NCBI RefSeq assembly: GCF_036127095.1
Contig: NZ_CP108006.1
Span: 372,001 to 436,000, forward strand
DNA length: 64,000 bases
DNA from: Streptomyces sp. NBC_00335
Lineage (GTDB): Bacteria > Actinomycetota > Actinomycetes > Streptomycetales > Streptomycetaceae
Direction of reading: 5' to 3'
Shown here: one piece after another, positions 8,325 through 16,887 of the stretch
Layout of the letters: every line of letters starts with the position of its first letter
Position numbering within the stretch: position 1 is the first letter of the stretch
Notes under the pieces: generated by a model
What the model was told of the DNA's origin: nothing
The model's database searches: none
Seen by the model: the letters and a program-made list of their open reading frames with translations, nothing else
Position numbers and translations under genes: made by a program

Positions 8325-9452
8325 ATGCCCAGGATCATCTGTGTGGCCGGAGCCCGGCCCAACTACATGAAGATCAAGCCGGTGATGGACGCCCTGGAGC
8401 GCCGAGGCGCCGAGGTCGTCCTCGTCCACACCGGCCAGCACTACGACGAGTCCATGAACGATGTCTTCTTCCGCGACCTCGGCATCCGCTCCCCCGACCG
8501 CTATCTGGGAGCCGGGTCCGGCAGCCACGCCGTCCAGACCGGCCGGGTGATGGAGGCCTTCGAGCCGCTGCTCGAAGAGCTGGTCCCGGACGCGGTCGTG
8601 GTGGTCGGGGACATCAACTCCACCGTGGCCTGCGCGCTGGTCACCGCGAAGGCCGGGCCGCTGCTGGCCCACGTGGAGGCGGGCCTGCGCAGCCGGGACT
8701 GGAGCATGCCCGAGGAGGTCAACCGGGTCGCCACCGACCGGCTCAGCGACTACCTGCTGGCCCCCTCCCCCGACGCAGCCGCGAACCTGCGGGCGGAGGG
8801 GTACCGGGAGGACCAGATCCACGTCGTCGGCAACGTCATGATCGACACGCTGCTCGCCAATCTGGACCGGGCCCGGCGCTCCGACGTCCTCGACCGCTAC
8901 GGGCTCACCCGCGGCGGGTACGGCCTGGTCACCCTGCACCGGCCGGCCAACGTGGACGATCCGGACGCCCTGCGCGGCCTGCTGAAGGCGCTGGGCGAGA
9001 TCGCGGGCCGCTGCCCGCTGCTGCTGCCGGTGCACCCCCGGGCGGCCGAACGGCTGGCCGAGATCGGCGTCCCCGGCGGCATCCGGCTGGTGCCGGCCGC
9101 CGGATACCTCGATTTCATCGCCCTGCAGGACTCCGCCCGCGTGGTGCTCACCGACTCCGGGGGCATCCAGGAGGAAACCACCGCGCTCGGCGTGCCCTGC
9201 GTGACCCTCCGGGAGAACACCGAGCGGCCGATCACCGTCGAGCAGGGCACCAACGTCCTGGCGGGCACCGACCCGGACCGCATCACGGCCACGGTGCACC
9301 GGGTGCTCGACGATCCGCCCGCGCCCCGCTGCCCCGAGCTGTGGGACGGCCGCGCGAGCGAGCGCATCGCGCAGGTGCTCCTGGAGGGCGGCAGCGCGGC
9401 GACCCGGCCGCGGCCCACCGACCTCGTCCCGGGCAGCGCGCCCGTCGTGTAG
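8325..9452 (+). CDS. wecB: UDP-GlcNAc 2-epimerase (non-hydrolysing; WecB/WbpI type)
   Basis: A 375-residue GT-B-fold epimerase. Diagnostic segments are AGARPNYMKIKPVM, VHTGQHYDESMN, VVGDINSTVA, AHVEAGLRSRD and TDSGGIQEE. It inverts C2 of UDP-GlcNAc, or of its 3-acetamido-uronic derivative in the WbpI branch, giving a manno-configured donor. It starts 4 bases after the dehydrogenase stop, so the two are co-translated. It supplies the donor expected for the WecG-like transferase upstream. Confidence 0.93.
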   Translation: MPRIICVAGARPNYMKIKPVMDALERRGAEVVLVHTGQHYDESMNDVFFRDLGIRSPDRYLGAGSGSHAVQTGRVMEAFEPLLEELVPDAVVVVGDINSTVACALVTAKAGPLLAHVEAGLRSRDWSMPEEVNRVATDRLSDYLLAPSPDAAANLRAEGYREDQIHVVGNVMIDTLLANLDRARRSDVLDRYGLTRGGYGLVTLHRPANVDDPDALRGLLKALGEIAGRCPLLLPVHPRAAERLAEIGVPGGIRLVPAAGYLDFIALQDSARVVLTDSGGIQEETTALGVPCVTLRENTERPITVEQGTNVLAGTDPDRITATVHRVLDDPPAPRCPELWDGRASERIAQVLLEGGSAATRPRPTDLVPGSAPVV

Positions 9453-9545
9453 CGCTGTGGTCGCAGGGGTTTGCCGGAGGCGGCGGACCCTTCCGGCCAC
9501 AGCACCGTTTTCCACCCCTGTTCCACCTGGATCGAAAGAAGGCTG

Positions 9546-10340
9546 ATGGACCTCGCGGAGATCTGGCGGGTCATGCGCAGGCGCTGGTACGTGCTGCTGC
9601 CCGGGCTGCTGCTCACGGCCGCGCTCATCACCGGCGTGTACCTGCTGGTGCCGGTGGAGTACCGGTCGCAGAGCACGGTGACCCTCCTGAACTCGAAGAA
9701 GGCCACGGTGGCCTTCGACGGCAACCCCTTCCTGAGCACCCAGGCCTCGCTCACCGGCATGGCCGACGGACTCGCCCGGAACCTGAACTCCGACGATTCC
9801 AAGGCCGACCTGAAGGCCCAGGGACTCACCGGCGTGTACGAGGCGAAGATCGCCGACAACGCCCAGGGGCCCTTCATGTGGCTGAGCGTCACCGGCACCG
9901 ACCCGGCCGCCGTCCTGCAGTCCGACAAGCTCTTCACGGCCTACGCCGAGAAGCGGCTCCTGGAGTTCCAGGCCCAGCAGTCCGTGACCCCCGAGGCGAT
10001 GATCCGCATGGCGACGATCGTGCCCCCGCAGAAGCCCGAGGCGCAGACGAAGACCCGGCTCCAGTACCTGGTCATGGCGGCGGCGCTGGGCTTCGTACTC
10101 AGCCTGGTGGCCACCTTCTTCGTCGAGGCCCGGCGCCGCAAGGCCGGCAAGGCCGGCCGGCGCAAGCCCGTGGCAGCCGCTGCGGAGCCGCCCGAGACTC
10201 CCGGCTCCGATTCAGGTTCCGGTTCCGGTTCCGGTTCCGGTTCCGGTTCCGACGATCACACCGGCGCCCTCGACCCCACGGCCACGATGGCCCTCAAGGT
10301 CCTGCCCTCGTCCGCCTTCCGCTCCAAGGCACCGAAGTGA
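9546..10340 (+). CDS. Wzz-like polysaccharide co-polymerase (chain-length determinant)
   Basis: A 264-residue membrane protein. The N-terminal IWRVMRRRWYV is followed by a first membrane helix, an extracytoplasmic domain of about 150 residues and a second helix near residues 180-200. The protein ends in a basic cytoplasmic tail holding six Gly-Ser dipeptides encoded by six ggttcc hexamers (10215-10250). No Walker motifs or tyrosine-kinase domain are present. Wzz proteins set the length of Wzy-made polysaccharides. ATG 9546 follows GAAAGAAGG. The stop overlaps the flippase start as GTGA. It is one of three Wzz-like domains in the cluster sharing the LRRRWYV motif. Confidence 0.8.
   Translation: MDLAEIWRVMRRRWYVLLPGLLLTAALITGVYLLVPVEYRSQSTVTLLNSKKATVAFDGNPFLSTQASLTGMADGLARNLNSDDSKADLKAQGLTGVYEAKIADNAQGPFMWLSVTGTDPAAVLQSDKLFTAYAEKRLLEFQAQQSVTPEAMIRMATIVPPQKPEAQTKTRLQYLVMAAALGFVLSLVATFFVEARRRKAGKAGRRKPVAAAAEPPETPGSDSGSGSGSGSGSGSDDHTGALDPTATMALKVLPSSAFRSKAPK
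10215..10250 (+). repeat. Hexanucleotide microsatellite, 6 copies of ggttcc
   Basis: Six perfect tandem copies of ggttcc encode a Gly-Ser run in the cytoplasmic tail of the Wzz-like protein. Length changes would stay in frame and would alter only the tail length. Confidence 0.95.
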
Positions 10341-11839
10341 CCGCCCCCACCACGGACACGGGCATCCAGGGCCCGTCCGAGGTCCCGCCCGAGGCGCCGT
10401 CCCTGGCGCGCAAGGTGGGATCCGCCGCCCGGTGGAGCCTGGTCAACACCATGGTGATGCGCCTGGGCAACTTCGTCACCGGCATCATCCTCGCCCGCTT
10501 CTTCCTCGGCCCCGAGGCCTGGGGCGTCTACGGGATCGCCCAGACGGTCCTGCTGGTCCTCCTCTCCGCCAACGAGCTCGGGGTCTCCCTCGCCATCGTG
10601 CGCTGGGAGGGCGACCCCCGCCGCTTCGCCCCGACGGTCCTCACTCTGAGCGTCGCCTCCAGCCTCCTGCTGTACGCGGGCCTGTTCGCGGCCGCCCCCC
10701 TGGTGGCCCGGGTGCTCGGCTCCCCCGAGGCCTCCGGCGTGCTGCGGGTGATGTGCGTGTGCGTGGTCCTCGACGGGCTCTCTCAGGTGCCCGCCGGTTT
10801 CCTCACCCGGGAGTTCCAGCAGGGCCGGCGGATGGCCATCGACGCCGTCAACTTCGTCCTCAGTACCGCGGTGACGCTGCTGCTGGCCGTCCAGGGCTGG
10901 GGTGCGATGAGCTTCGCCTGGGGCTCCGTCGCGGGCAACGTGGCCGCGCTCATCGGCTGCTGCCTGGCCGCGCCCGGCACCCTGAAGTTCGGCTGGGACC
11001 GGGAGCAGGCCCGCGCCCTGCTGCGCTTCGGGCTCCCGCTCGCCGGGGCCAGCATGCTCGCGCTCGGGGTCGTCAACGTGGACACCATGGTGGTGGGTTC
11101 CTCCCTCGACCAGCTGGCCCTCGGCTTCTACGTGCTGGCCTTCAACATCTCCGGCTGGCCCGTACGGATCATCTCCGAGGCGGCCCGCCGGGTCTCCTTC
11201 GCCGGGTTCTCCCGGCTGGCCGACTCCCCCGGCGCATTGGCAGGGGGCTTCGGCCGGGCCCTCGGCGTGGTGATGACGGGCACGGTCCCGCTCTGCGTGC
11301 TGCTGGCCGCCCTCGCCGGGCCGATCGTGGAGCTGGTCTACGGGGCGCGCTGGCTGCCCGCCGCCGCCGCACTGCCGTGGCTGATGGGCCTCGGGCTGGT
11401 CCGGATCGGCTGCGAACTGGCCTACGACTGCCTGGTGGCCATCGGCCGCCGCCGCTCCCTCATCGGGGTCCAGGGCCTGTGGCTCGTCGTCCTGGTCCCG
11501 GTGCTGGTGGCCGGCGCCGGCGCGGGCGGGATCGAGGGGGTGGCCCAGGGCCACGTCCTGGTGGCCGGGGCCGTCGTGGTGCCGGTGTTCCTCTTCGCCC
11601 TGCACCGGGGCGGCGTCGGGCTGGGCACCGTGGCGCGCGCCTGCGCCTGGCCCTTCCTCGGCGGGGCCGTGATGACGGGCGTGGTCCTCGCACTGGAACG
11701 GCTCCTCGGCGACGGCGTCCTCGCGCTCCTGGCGACCGCGGCCGCCGCGACCCTGTGCTACGCCGTGTGCGTCCTGCCCAGCTTCGGGTTCCTGCGCGGC
11801 GCCGAACCGGCCGCCGCGGCCGCGACGATCAAGGACTGA
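10337..11839 (+). CDS. Wzx-like polysaccharide flippase (MOP superfamily)
   Basis: A 500-residue integral membrane protein with about 12-14 hydrophobic segments from residue 40 onward. The early block WSLVNTMVMRLGNFVTGIILARFFLGPEAWG is typical of the polysaccharide transporter (PST/Wzx) family. It would flip undecaprenyl-linked repeat units to the outer face for polymerisation. GTG 10337 overlaps the previous stop (GTGA). The frame runs upstream to 9341, but that is a shadow of the Wzz-like gene. Wzx-, Wzy- and Wzz-type functions all occur in this cluster, which points to the Wzx/Wzy route of assembly. Confidence 0.9.
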   Translation: MTAPTTDTGIQGPSEVPPEAPSLARKVGSAARWSLVNTMVMRLGNFVTGIILARFFLGPEAWGVYGIAQTVLLVLLSANELGVSLAIVRWEGDPRRFAPTVLTLSVASSLLLYAGLFAAAPLVARVLGSPEASGVLRVMCVCVVLDGLSQVPAGFLTREFQQGRRMAIDAVNFVLSTAVTLLLAVQGWGAMSFAWGSVAGNVAALIGCCLAAPGTLKFGWDREQARALLRFGLPLAGASMLALGVVNVDTMVVGSSLDQLALGFYVLAFNISGWPVRIISEAARRVSFAGFSRLADSPGALAGGFGRALGVVMTGTVPLCVLLAALAGPIVELVYGARWLPAAAALPWLMGLGLVRIGCELAYDCLVAIGRRRSLIGVQGLWLVVLVPVLVAGAGAGGIEGVAQGHVLVAGAVVVPVFLFALHRGGVGLGTVARACAWPFLGGAVMTGVVLALERLLGDGVLALLATAAAATLCYAVCVLPSFGFLRGAEPAAAAATIKD

Positions 11840-11843
11840 CTCC

Positions 11844-12971
11844 ATGGCACGCGTGCGCAAACGACTGTGGGCCTGGCTGCTGGCCGGGGTCTTAACCGTC
11901 GCCGCCCTGACCCTCTACCAGGCCGAGCGGACGGGCCGCAGCGAGTCGGCGGCCGGTACCTGCCCGGAGAGCGCCCTCGAATGCCCCGGCCAGGAGAAGC
12001 CCCTCCCGCTGCCCGCGCCCAGCGCCGCGCCCTCCGACTCGCCGTCCGCGCCGGTCAGCCCGAGCCCCTCCGCGACCTCGGCCTCCCCGTCCCCGTCGGC
12101 CACTGCCCCGCCGGGCAGCAGCGCGCCGCCCGCACCGGGCCCCGTCTGCAACGCCACCTCGCCCGGCGCCTGCGGCTTCCCCGACGCACGGTCCACCGGT
12201 CCCCGGATCGCGCTGGAGCGGCACGACACGGGGAACATGTCGATCAAGACCAACGGCACGGTCATCCGGGGCTGGGACATCCGCGGTTCGCTGGACGTCT
12301 ACGCCGACAACGTCACGATCATCGACAGCCGGATCACCTCGACCAACTGGTGGGGCGTCAACCTCCGTCCGGGCTTCAAGGGCCTGCGGGTCCTGCACAC
12401 CACGATCACCGCGCTGCCGGGCAAGGGCCCCGACAACGGAGGCGTCAACTACGCGGTCTCCAACATGGGCGAGAGCTCCGTCGAGGTCGGCTGGTGCGAC
12501 GTCTCGGTGTTCGGCAACGCCCTGTCCATGGGCCAGGGCGATCTGCACGACAACTACGTGCACGACATCGTCGCCTTCCGCAACCTCGGCGGGGAGTGGC
12601 AGCACACCGACGCCGTGATCAGCGGCGGCGGCAACAAGGGCCGGCTGACGGTCCGCCACAACACGCTGCTGAACTCCGTCCCGATCGACAAGGGTGCCAG
12701 CGCGGCGCTCGGGCTCTTCGCCGACACCGGCGTGGTCTCCAACGTGGTGGTCGACAAGAACTGGCTGGCCGGAGGGGCGTACGCGCTCTACGGCGGCGGC
12801 CCGGGAGCCACCGGCATCCAGGTCACGGACAACGTGTTCTCCACCCAGTACCACCCCAACAGCGGGCTTTACGGGGCGGTCGCCGCGTGGAACGCGGGCG
12901 GCGCGGGGAACGTGTGGCGCGGCAACCGCATGTCGGACGGACGCCCCGTCGTCCCCGAGCCCTCCCCCTGA
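11844..12971 (+). CDS. Membrane-anchored or secreted right-handed beta-helix protein
   Basis: A 375-residue protein. Residues about 8-26 form a hydrophobic anchor or signal. A Pro/Ser/Ala linker follows at about 50-100. Residues about 110-375 are rich in short beta-helix-like rungs with repeated asparagines (for example VYADNVTIIDSRITSTNWWG). Such folds occur in polysaccharide lyases, epimerases and depolymerases, so trimming or modifying the exported polysaccharide is plausible but unproven. The start lies 4 bases after the flippase stop. No catalytic set could be assigned with certainty. Confidence 0.75.
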   Translation: MARVRKRLWAWLLAGVLTVAALTLYQAERTGRSESAAGTCPESALECPGQEKPLPLPAPSAAPSDSPSAPVSPSPSATSASPSPSATAPPGSSAPPAPGPVCNATSPGACGFPDARSTGPRIALERHDTGNMSIKTNGTVIRGWDIRGSLDVYADNVTIIDSRITSTNWWGVNLRPGFKGLRVLHTTITALPGKGPDNGGVNYAVSNMGESSVEVGWCDVSVFGNALSMGQGDLHDNYVHDIVAFRNLGGEWQHTDAVISGGGNKGRLTVRHNTLLNSVPIDKGASAALGLFADTGVVSNVVVDKNWLAGGAYALYGGGPGATGIQVTDNVFSTQYHPNSGLYGAVAAWNAGGAGNVWRGNRMSDGRPVVPEPSP

Positions 12972-12989
12972 CCACCGAGAGGACATGAC

Positions 12990-13826
12990 GTGCGCTCCAT
13001 CGCCCGGGCCCCCTGGGAGCTGCTCAAGCGGGCCTTCGGCTGGCTGGTGCTCTTCGAGGCCAGGAACAAGCTCGTACTGGCCCCCTCCGCCCTGCGGCTG
13101 CGCCGTTTCGAGAACGCGGAGACCAGCAGGCTCGGCTCGCTCCTGGGCCGGCCGCCGGCCGCCCTGGTCGCCACCGTGATCGCCACCCACCGGCGCCCCG
13201 AGGCCCTGCGCGCGGCGGTGGCCTCGGCGCTGGCGCAGACCGTGTCCGACCAGGTGGTCGTCGTCGTGGACGACGGGGCAGGTCTGCCCGAACTCCCTCC
13301 GGACCCCCGGCTCTTCGCGGTCTCACTGGCCCGGAACACGGCCACGGCCGGGGTCGTGCGCAACGTGGGGATCCGGCTGAGCCGCTCTCGGTACGTGGCC
13401 TTCCTGGACGACGACAACCTGTGGGAGCCGGACCATCTGGAGCAGGCCCTGACGGTCCTGGAGTCACCGGGCGGGCCGGACGCGGTGTACACCGCGCTGC
13501 GCAGGATGCTCCCCGACGGATCGCAGCGGGACGTCCTGTCGGTGCCCTTCGACCGCCGCCGCTCGGCGCACGAGGCCTTCCTCGACACCAACGCCTTCGT
13601 GGCGCGGCGCACCCCGGCCCTGCACTTCAGCCGGCTGCGGCGGACCCCGGAGGTCCTGCCCCGCGAGGACTGGGAGCTCGTGCGCCGCTACAGCCGGCGC
13701 CACGAGGTCCGCCACCTGCCCCGGCCGACCGTCCGCTACCTGGTCAACCCGGAGAGCTTCTACACCGCCTGGGAGGGGTCGGCGCCCGCGGGCCCGGCGC
13801 CCACGGGTCCGGCCCCCACCGCCTGA
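12990..13826 (+). CDS. GT2-family glycosyltransferase
   Basis: A 278-residue GT-A enzyme. The nucleotide-sugar fold starts at about residue 55 with ATVIATHRRPEALRAAVAS. VVVVDDGA and the metal-binding AFLDDDNLWEPDHLEQ follow. The N-terminal 50 residues carry an extra basic/hydrophobic stretch that may sit on the membrane. GTG 12990 follows GAGAGGA. It is the last gene of the rightward arm, and its end faces the next GT2 gene only 10 bases away. Donor and acceptor are unknown. Confidence 0.85.
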   Translation: MRSIARAPWELLKRAFGWLVLFEARNKLVLAPSALRLRRFENAETSRLGSLLGRPPAALVATVIATHRRPEALRAAVASALAQTVSDQVVVVVDDGAGLPELPPDPRLFAVSLARNTATAGVVRNVGIRLSRSRYVAFLDDDNLWEPDHLEQALTVLESPGGPDAVYTALRRMLPDGSQRDVLSVPFDRRRSAHEAFLDTNAFVARRTPALHFSRLRRTPEVLPREDWELVRRYSRRHEVRHLPRPTVRYLVNPESFYTAWEGSAPAGPAPTGPAPTA

Positions 13827-13836
13827 CCCGCCCGGG

Positions 13837-14835
13837 TCAGGGTCCCGGCGTGGCGCGCAGGGCCCTCCGGCTGGTCAGGGCACGCGCCGCGGCCCGGCTG
13901 GCCGGGCGGCCGAGCGCCGCACGGGAGGTCTCCCGTAGCAGCACGGCCGCGTGGAAGGCCGCGGTGGCCGGCGCCGAGTGCCGGCGGCCGTAGAGGCGCA
14001 CGCGGTTGAGGGTCAGCAGGGTCCACAGGCGCGGGGAGACCTGCGAGTCCCCGCCGAGGTGGACGGCCGAGGCGGCGGGTTCGAGGCGGGTGGCGAAGCC
14101 GTGGTCGCCGGCCCGCAGGCAGTACTCGGTCTCCTCCGAGTACAGGAAGAACGATTCGTCCCAGGCGCCGCAGGCGTCCAGGCACTCACGGGAGAGGGCC
14201 ATCAGCGCGCCGGACGCCCAGTCGGCGACCGTCCTGCGCCCGTACGCCGCCGGATCGGTGACCAGTTCGCTCCACCGCGGGAAGCGTCCCGCGCGACGGT
14301 TGCCGATCACGGCCTCGCCGAGGGCCCGGGTCACCCGGGACTCCCTGCGCAGCGAGTGGTGGAGCGTGCCGTCCTCCTCGTACAGCAGGGGCACGCTGAT
14401 GCCCACCCGGCGCCCGCCGTCCCCGCCGTCGACGGGGGCGCCGAGCGCGCCGACGAGGTGGCGCGCGCAGCCCTCCCGCATCCGCAGGTCCGGGTTGCAG
14501 ACCAGGCCGACGCTGAAGCCGCCCTCCCATCCGGCGGCGGCCTTCAGGGCCGCGTTCACCCCGGCGGCGTAGCCGGCGTTGCGACCGGTCTGGACGATCG
14601 TGGCCTCCGGCGCCAGCGACCGGATCACCTCGACGGTGTCGTCGGCGGAGTCGTTGTCGGCGACGACGAGCCGCCAGTCGACCCCGGCCATGCCCTGCGG
14701 CAGGGAGGCGAGGAACCCGGGTATCACCTTGGCGCTGTTCCAGGTGACGACGAGGACGGCTACGGGGCCGGCTGCATCCGGCCGGTCCGGGCCGCGGTCG
14801 GCTGCGGGGCCGGAAGCTGTGCTGTCGGAGGGCAC
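13837..14835 (-). CDS. GT2-family glycosyltransferase (rhamnosyltransferase-like)
   Basis: A 332-residue GT-A enzyme. Key blocks are VLVVTWNSAKVIPGFLASL, VVADNDSADDTVEV and WDESFFLYSEETEYCLRA, typical of the WbbL/rhamnosyltransferase-like GT2 group. GTG 14835 is selected because GGAG lies 6 bases upstream. This start places the first 76 bases inside the 3' end of the Wzz-Wzy fusion gene, so the two are tightly coupled. The frame continues upstream as a shadow of that gene. The actual sugar cannot be read from sequence. Confidence 0.85.
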   Translation of the reverse strand: MPSDSTASGPAADRGPDRPDAAGPVAVLVVTWNSAKVIPGFLASLPQGMAGVDWRLVVADNDSADDTVEVIRSLAPEATIVQTGRNAGYAAGVNAALKAAAGWEGGFSVGLVCNPDLRMREGCARHLVGALGAPVDGGDGGRRVGISVPLLYEEDGTLHHSLRRESRVTRALGEAVIGNRRAGRFPRWSELVTDPAAYGRRTVADWASGALMALSRECLDACGAWDESFFLYSEETEYCLRAGDHGFATRLEPAASAVHLGGDSQVSPRLWTLLTLNRVRLYGRRHSAPATAAFHAAVLLRETSRAALGRPASRAAARALTSRRALRATPGP

Positions 14836-16805
14836 GGGTTCTCCAAGGTTCGGGGCTCGGGCGCGGAGCGCCGGATGAAGCCGAGGTAACTGCCTCCGGC
14901 GGCGATCGTCAGGAAGAACATCCCGGCGAACATCGGGAAGCTGAGGGCGTCGAAGGTGGCCGCGCTCACCAGGGCGACGAGGGCCGAGGCGAAGAAGGCC
15001 TGGCCGAGCTCCCGGTCGGACTCGTCGGCGGCGATACGGCGGATGGCGCCACCCTGGTGGATTCCGGCGAGGAACAGCGCCAGGAGCGCGAGCAGGCCCA
15101 GCAGGCCCATCTCCGCCAGGGTCAGCATGTACTGGTTGTCGGTGAAGAAGTACAGGTCCGGTGTGAAGGTGCCCAGGCCCCGGCCGAACAGCGGGCGTTC
15201 CTCCAGGTAGGGCACGATCGCGCTGTACTTCACGGTGCGGGCCTGGGTGCTGCTGTCGGAGTTCGACACGAAGGACGCGAAGAGCGTGGTGATCGTGCCG
15301 ATCAGTCCGGGTACCAGGACCTTGAAGACGGCCACCGAGCCGAGGAGCAGTCCGAAGGCGGTCCAGCGGCGCTGCGGCTTCCACCTCGGCACCATCACCA
15401 GCACCACGATGAGGGCCCCGATGATGGAGGTCCGCGACACCGTCAGCGGCAGGGCGCCGCCCATCAGCGCCACCGGCGCCCAGCGGCGCCAGCGGCTCAG
15501 GTGCGCCCGGACCGGATCGAAGGCCTGCTGGATCGCGAAGGGCAGCATCAGGGCGAGCATGCCGCCGAACTCCAGCGGCTGCGCGGTGGTCGAGCGCGGC
15601 CGGGTGAACGCCCCGCGGTCCAGGGTGGTGATCTGCGCGACGCTCGACTGGAGCCCCGGGATGCTGATCTTCTCGGCGATGTTCGTCGCGGTGAAGAAGT
15701 CGTAGTAGCCGATGGCGGCGACCACCGCCCCCATCACGACGGCCCGCCGCAGCAGCACGTCCAGGCGTGCCCGGTCCTGGATCCCGGCGGAGATCAGCAC
15801 CACCAGCGAGACCCAGACCAGCAGGCCGATCAGTCCCCGGTCTGCGCCCAGCACCTCCTTGTGCGAGCTTCCCCGGGAGGCGTTCGCCAGGTACGAGGCA
15901 AGGACCGAGACGGCCAGCAGCCACATGACGACCCGGGGCAGCCGGGTGCCGGGGGCCGGTCTGATCCGGCCGGTCAGCCAGGTGGCCAGGTACCAGAAGA
16001 GGGCCAGGAGCGCGAAGACGTTGGCCGGGGTGCCCACGCCGCCCAGGCCCGGAAGGGTCAGGTTGGAGGGGATGAAGAAGGCCAGCCCCAGATAGCCGGT
16101 GAGCAGTGCGGTGGCGTCCAGCTCACGATGGCGGGTCCGCTTGCGCCCGCGCTTGCCGGCCGTACCGGCCGCGGCCTCGGCGGCCTCCCGCCGGCGCCGC
16201 CGGCCCGCCAGCATGCTCTCCATGACGAAGGAGGCGGTGAAACCGGCGACCAGGCCCGCGATGACCACGGCCAGTACCTGCTGGTAGCGGGTCTTGAGCT
16301 GGGGTTTCGGGGTCTGCGGCAGCACCACGGGGGCGGTCTGCACGAAGTACGCGGGCTGTACCTTGGCCGCCGCCTGGAGCGCGTTGAGCTGCTCCCCGGC
16401 GAACTCGGTGAGCTTGGTGGTCTCCTTGAGCACCTTGTTGCGGTTGGTGCCCGTGACGGTCAGGGTGAGCATCGGGCCCGAGGCGTTCGCGGCGAATCCG
16501 ACCGTGTAGGGGTCGGTCACCCCGAGACCGTGCAGGTCCCGCGCCGCGTCGGCGCCCGACAGGGTCCTGATGAGCACGTCGGCGGTCACCACGAGCGAAC
16601 CGCCCGCGTTCGCGATGGGGTTGCCGAAGGCGGGGGCCAGTTCGGCCACCGCCGTGGAGTCCAGGAGGGCCACCGAGCTCTGGGACTGGTAGGACACCGG
16701 GACCGTCTGGTACAGCTGCCCGCCCGCGAGGACCCCGCACAGCGTCAGGGGCGCCATGACGTACCAGCGGCGCCGCAGTACGGCTCCTATCTCACCGATG
16801 TTCAC
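14760..16805 (-). CDS. Natural fusion: Wzz-like co-polymerase domain + O-antigen polymerase/ligase (Wzy/WaaL-like) domain
   Basis: A 681-residue membrane protein in one uninterrupted frame. Residues 1-210 are a Wzz-like module: NIGEIGAVLRRRWYV, a first helix, a periplasmic-type domain, and a second helix followed by a basic linker (GRRRRREAAEAAAG, KRGRKRTRHR). Residues about 230-650 hold about ten hydrophobic segments and a large extracytoplasmic loop, with RGLGTFTPDLYFFTDNQYMLTLAEMGLLG matching the Wzy_C/O-antigen ligase family. Length control and polymerisation (or ligation) would therefore sit in one chain. GTG 16805 follows GGGAGGGAGC; the upstream extension to 16997 is a shadow. Its 3' end overlaps the next GT2 gene. 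Confidence 0.85.
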   Translation of the reverse strand: MNIGEIGAVLRRRWYVMAPLTLCGVLAGGQLYQTVPVSYQSQSSVALLDSTAVAELAPAFGNPIANAGGSLVVTADVLIRTLSGADAARDLHGLGVTDPYTVGFAANASGPMLTLTVTGTNRNKVLKETTKLTEFAGEQLNALQAAAKVQPAYFVQTAPVVLPQTPKPQLKTRYQQVLAVVIAGLVAGFTASFVMESMLAGRRRRREAAEAAAGTAGKRGRKRTRHRELDATALLTGYLGLAFFIPSNLTLPGLGGVGTPANVFALLALFWYLATWLTGRIRPAPGTRLPRVVMWLLAVSVLASYLANASRGSSHKEVLGADRGLIGLLVWVSLVVLISAGIQDRARLDVLLRRAVVMGAVVAAIGYYDFFTATNIAEKISIPGLQSSVAQITTLDRGAFTRPRSTTAQPLEFGGMLALMLPFAIQQAFDPVRAHLSRWRRWAPVALMGGALPLTVSRTSIIGALIVVLVMVPRWKPQRRWTAFGLLLGSVAVFKVLVPGLIGTITTLFASFVSNSDSSTQARTVKYSAIVPYLEERPLFGRGLGTFTPDLYFFTDNQYMLTLAEMGLLGLLALLALFLAGIHQGGAIRRIAADESDRELGQAFFASALVALVSAATFDALSFPMFAGMFFLTIAAGGSYLGFIRRSAPEPRTLENPCPPTAQLPAPQPTAARTGRMQPAP

Positions 16806-16887
16806 GAATGCTCCCTCCCAACCACCCTGGAACCGTTGGCGTGTTGCCCGGCGTCCTGGGAAGATCGAACACGACGGAAGGAATCCT

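Noticed and set aside
10215..10250. Phase-variable on/off switch by microsatellite slippage
   Set aside because: The unit is six bases, so copy-number change keeps the frame; only tail length would vary.
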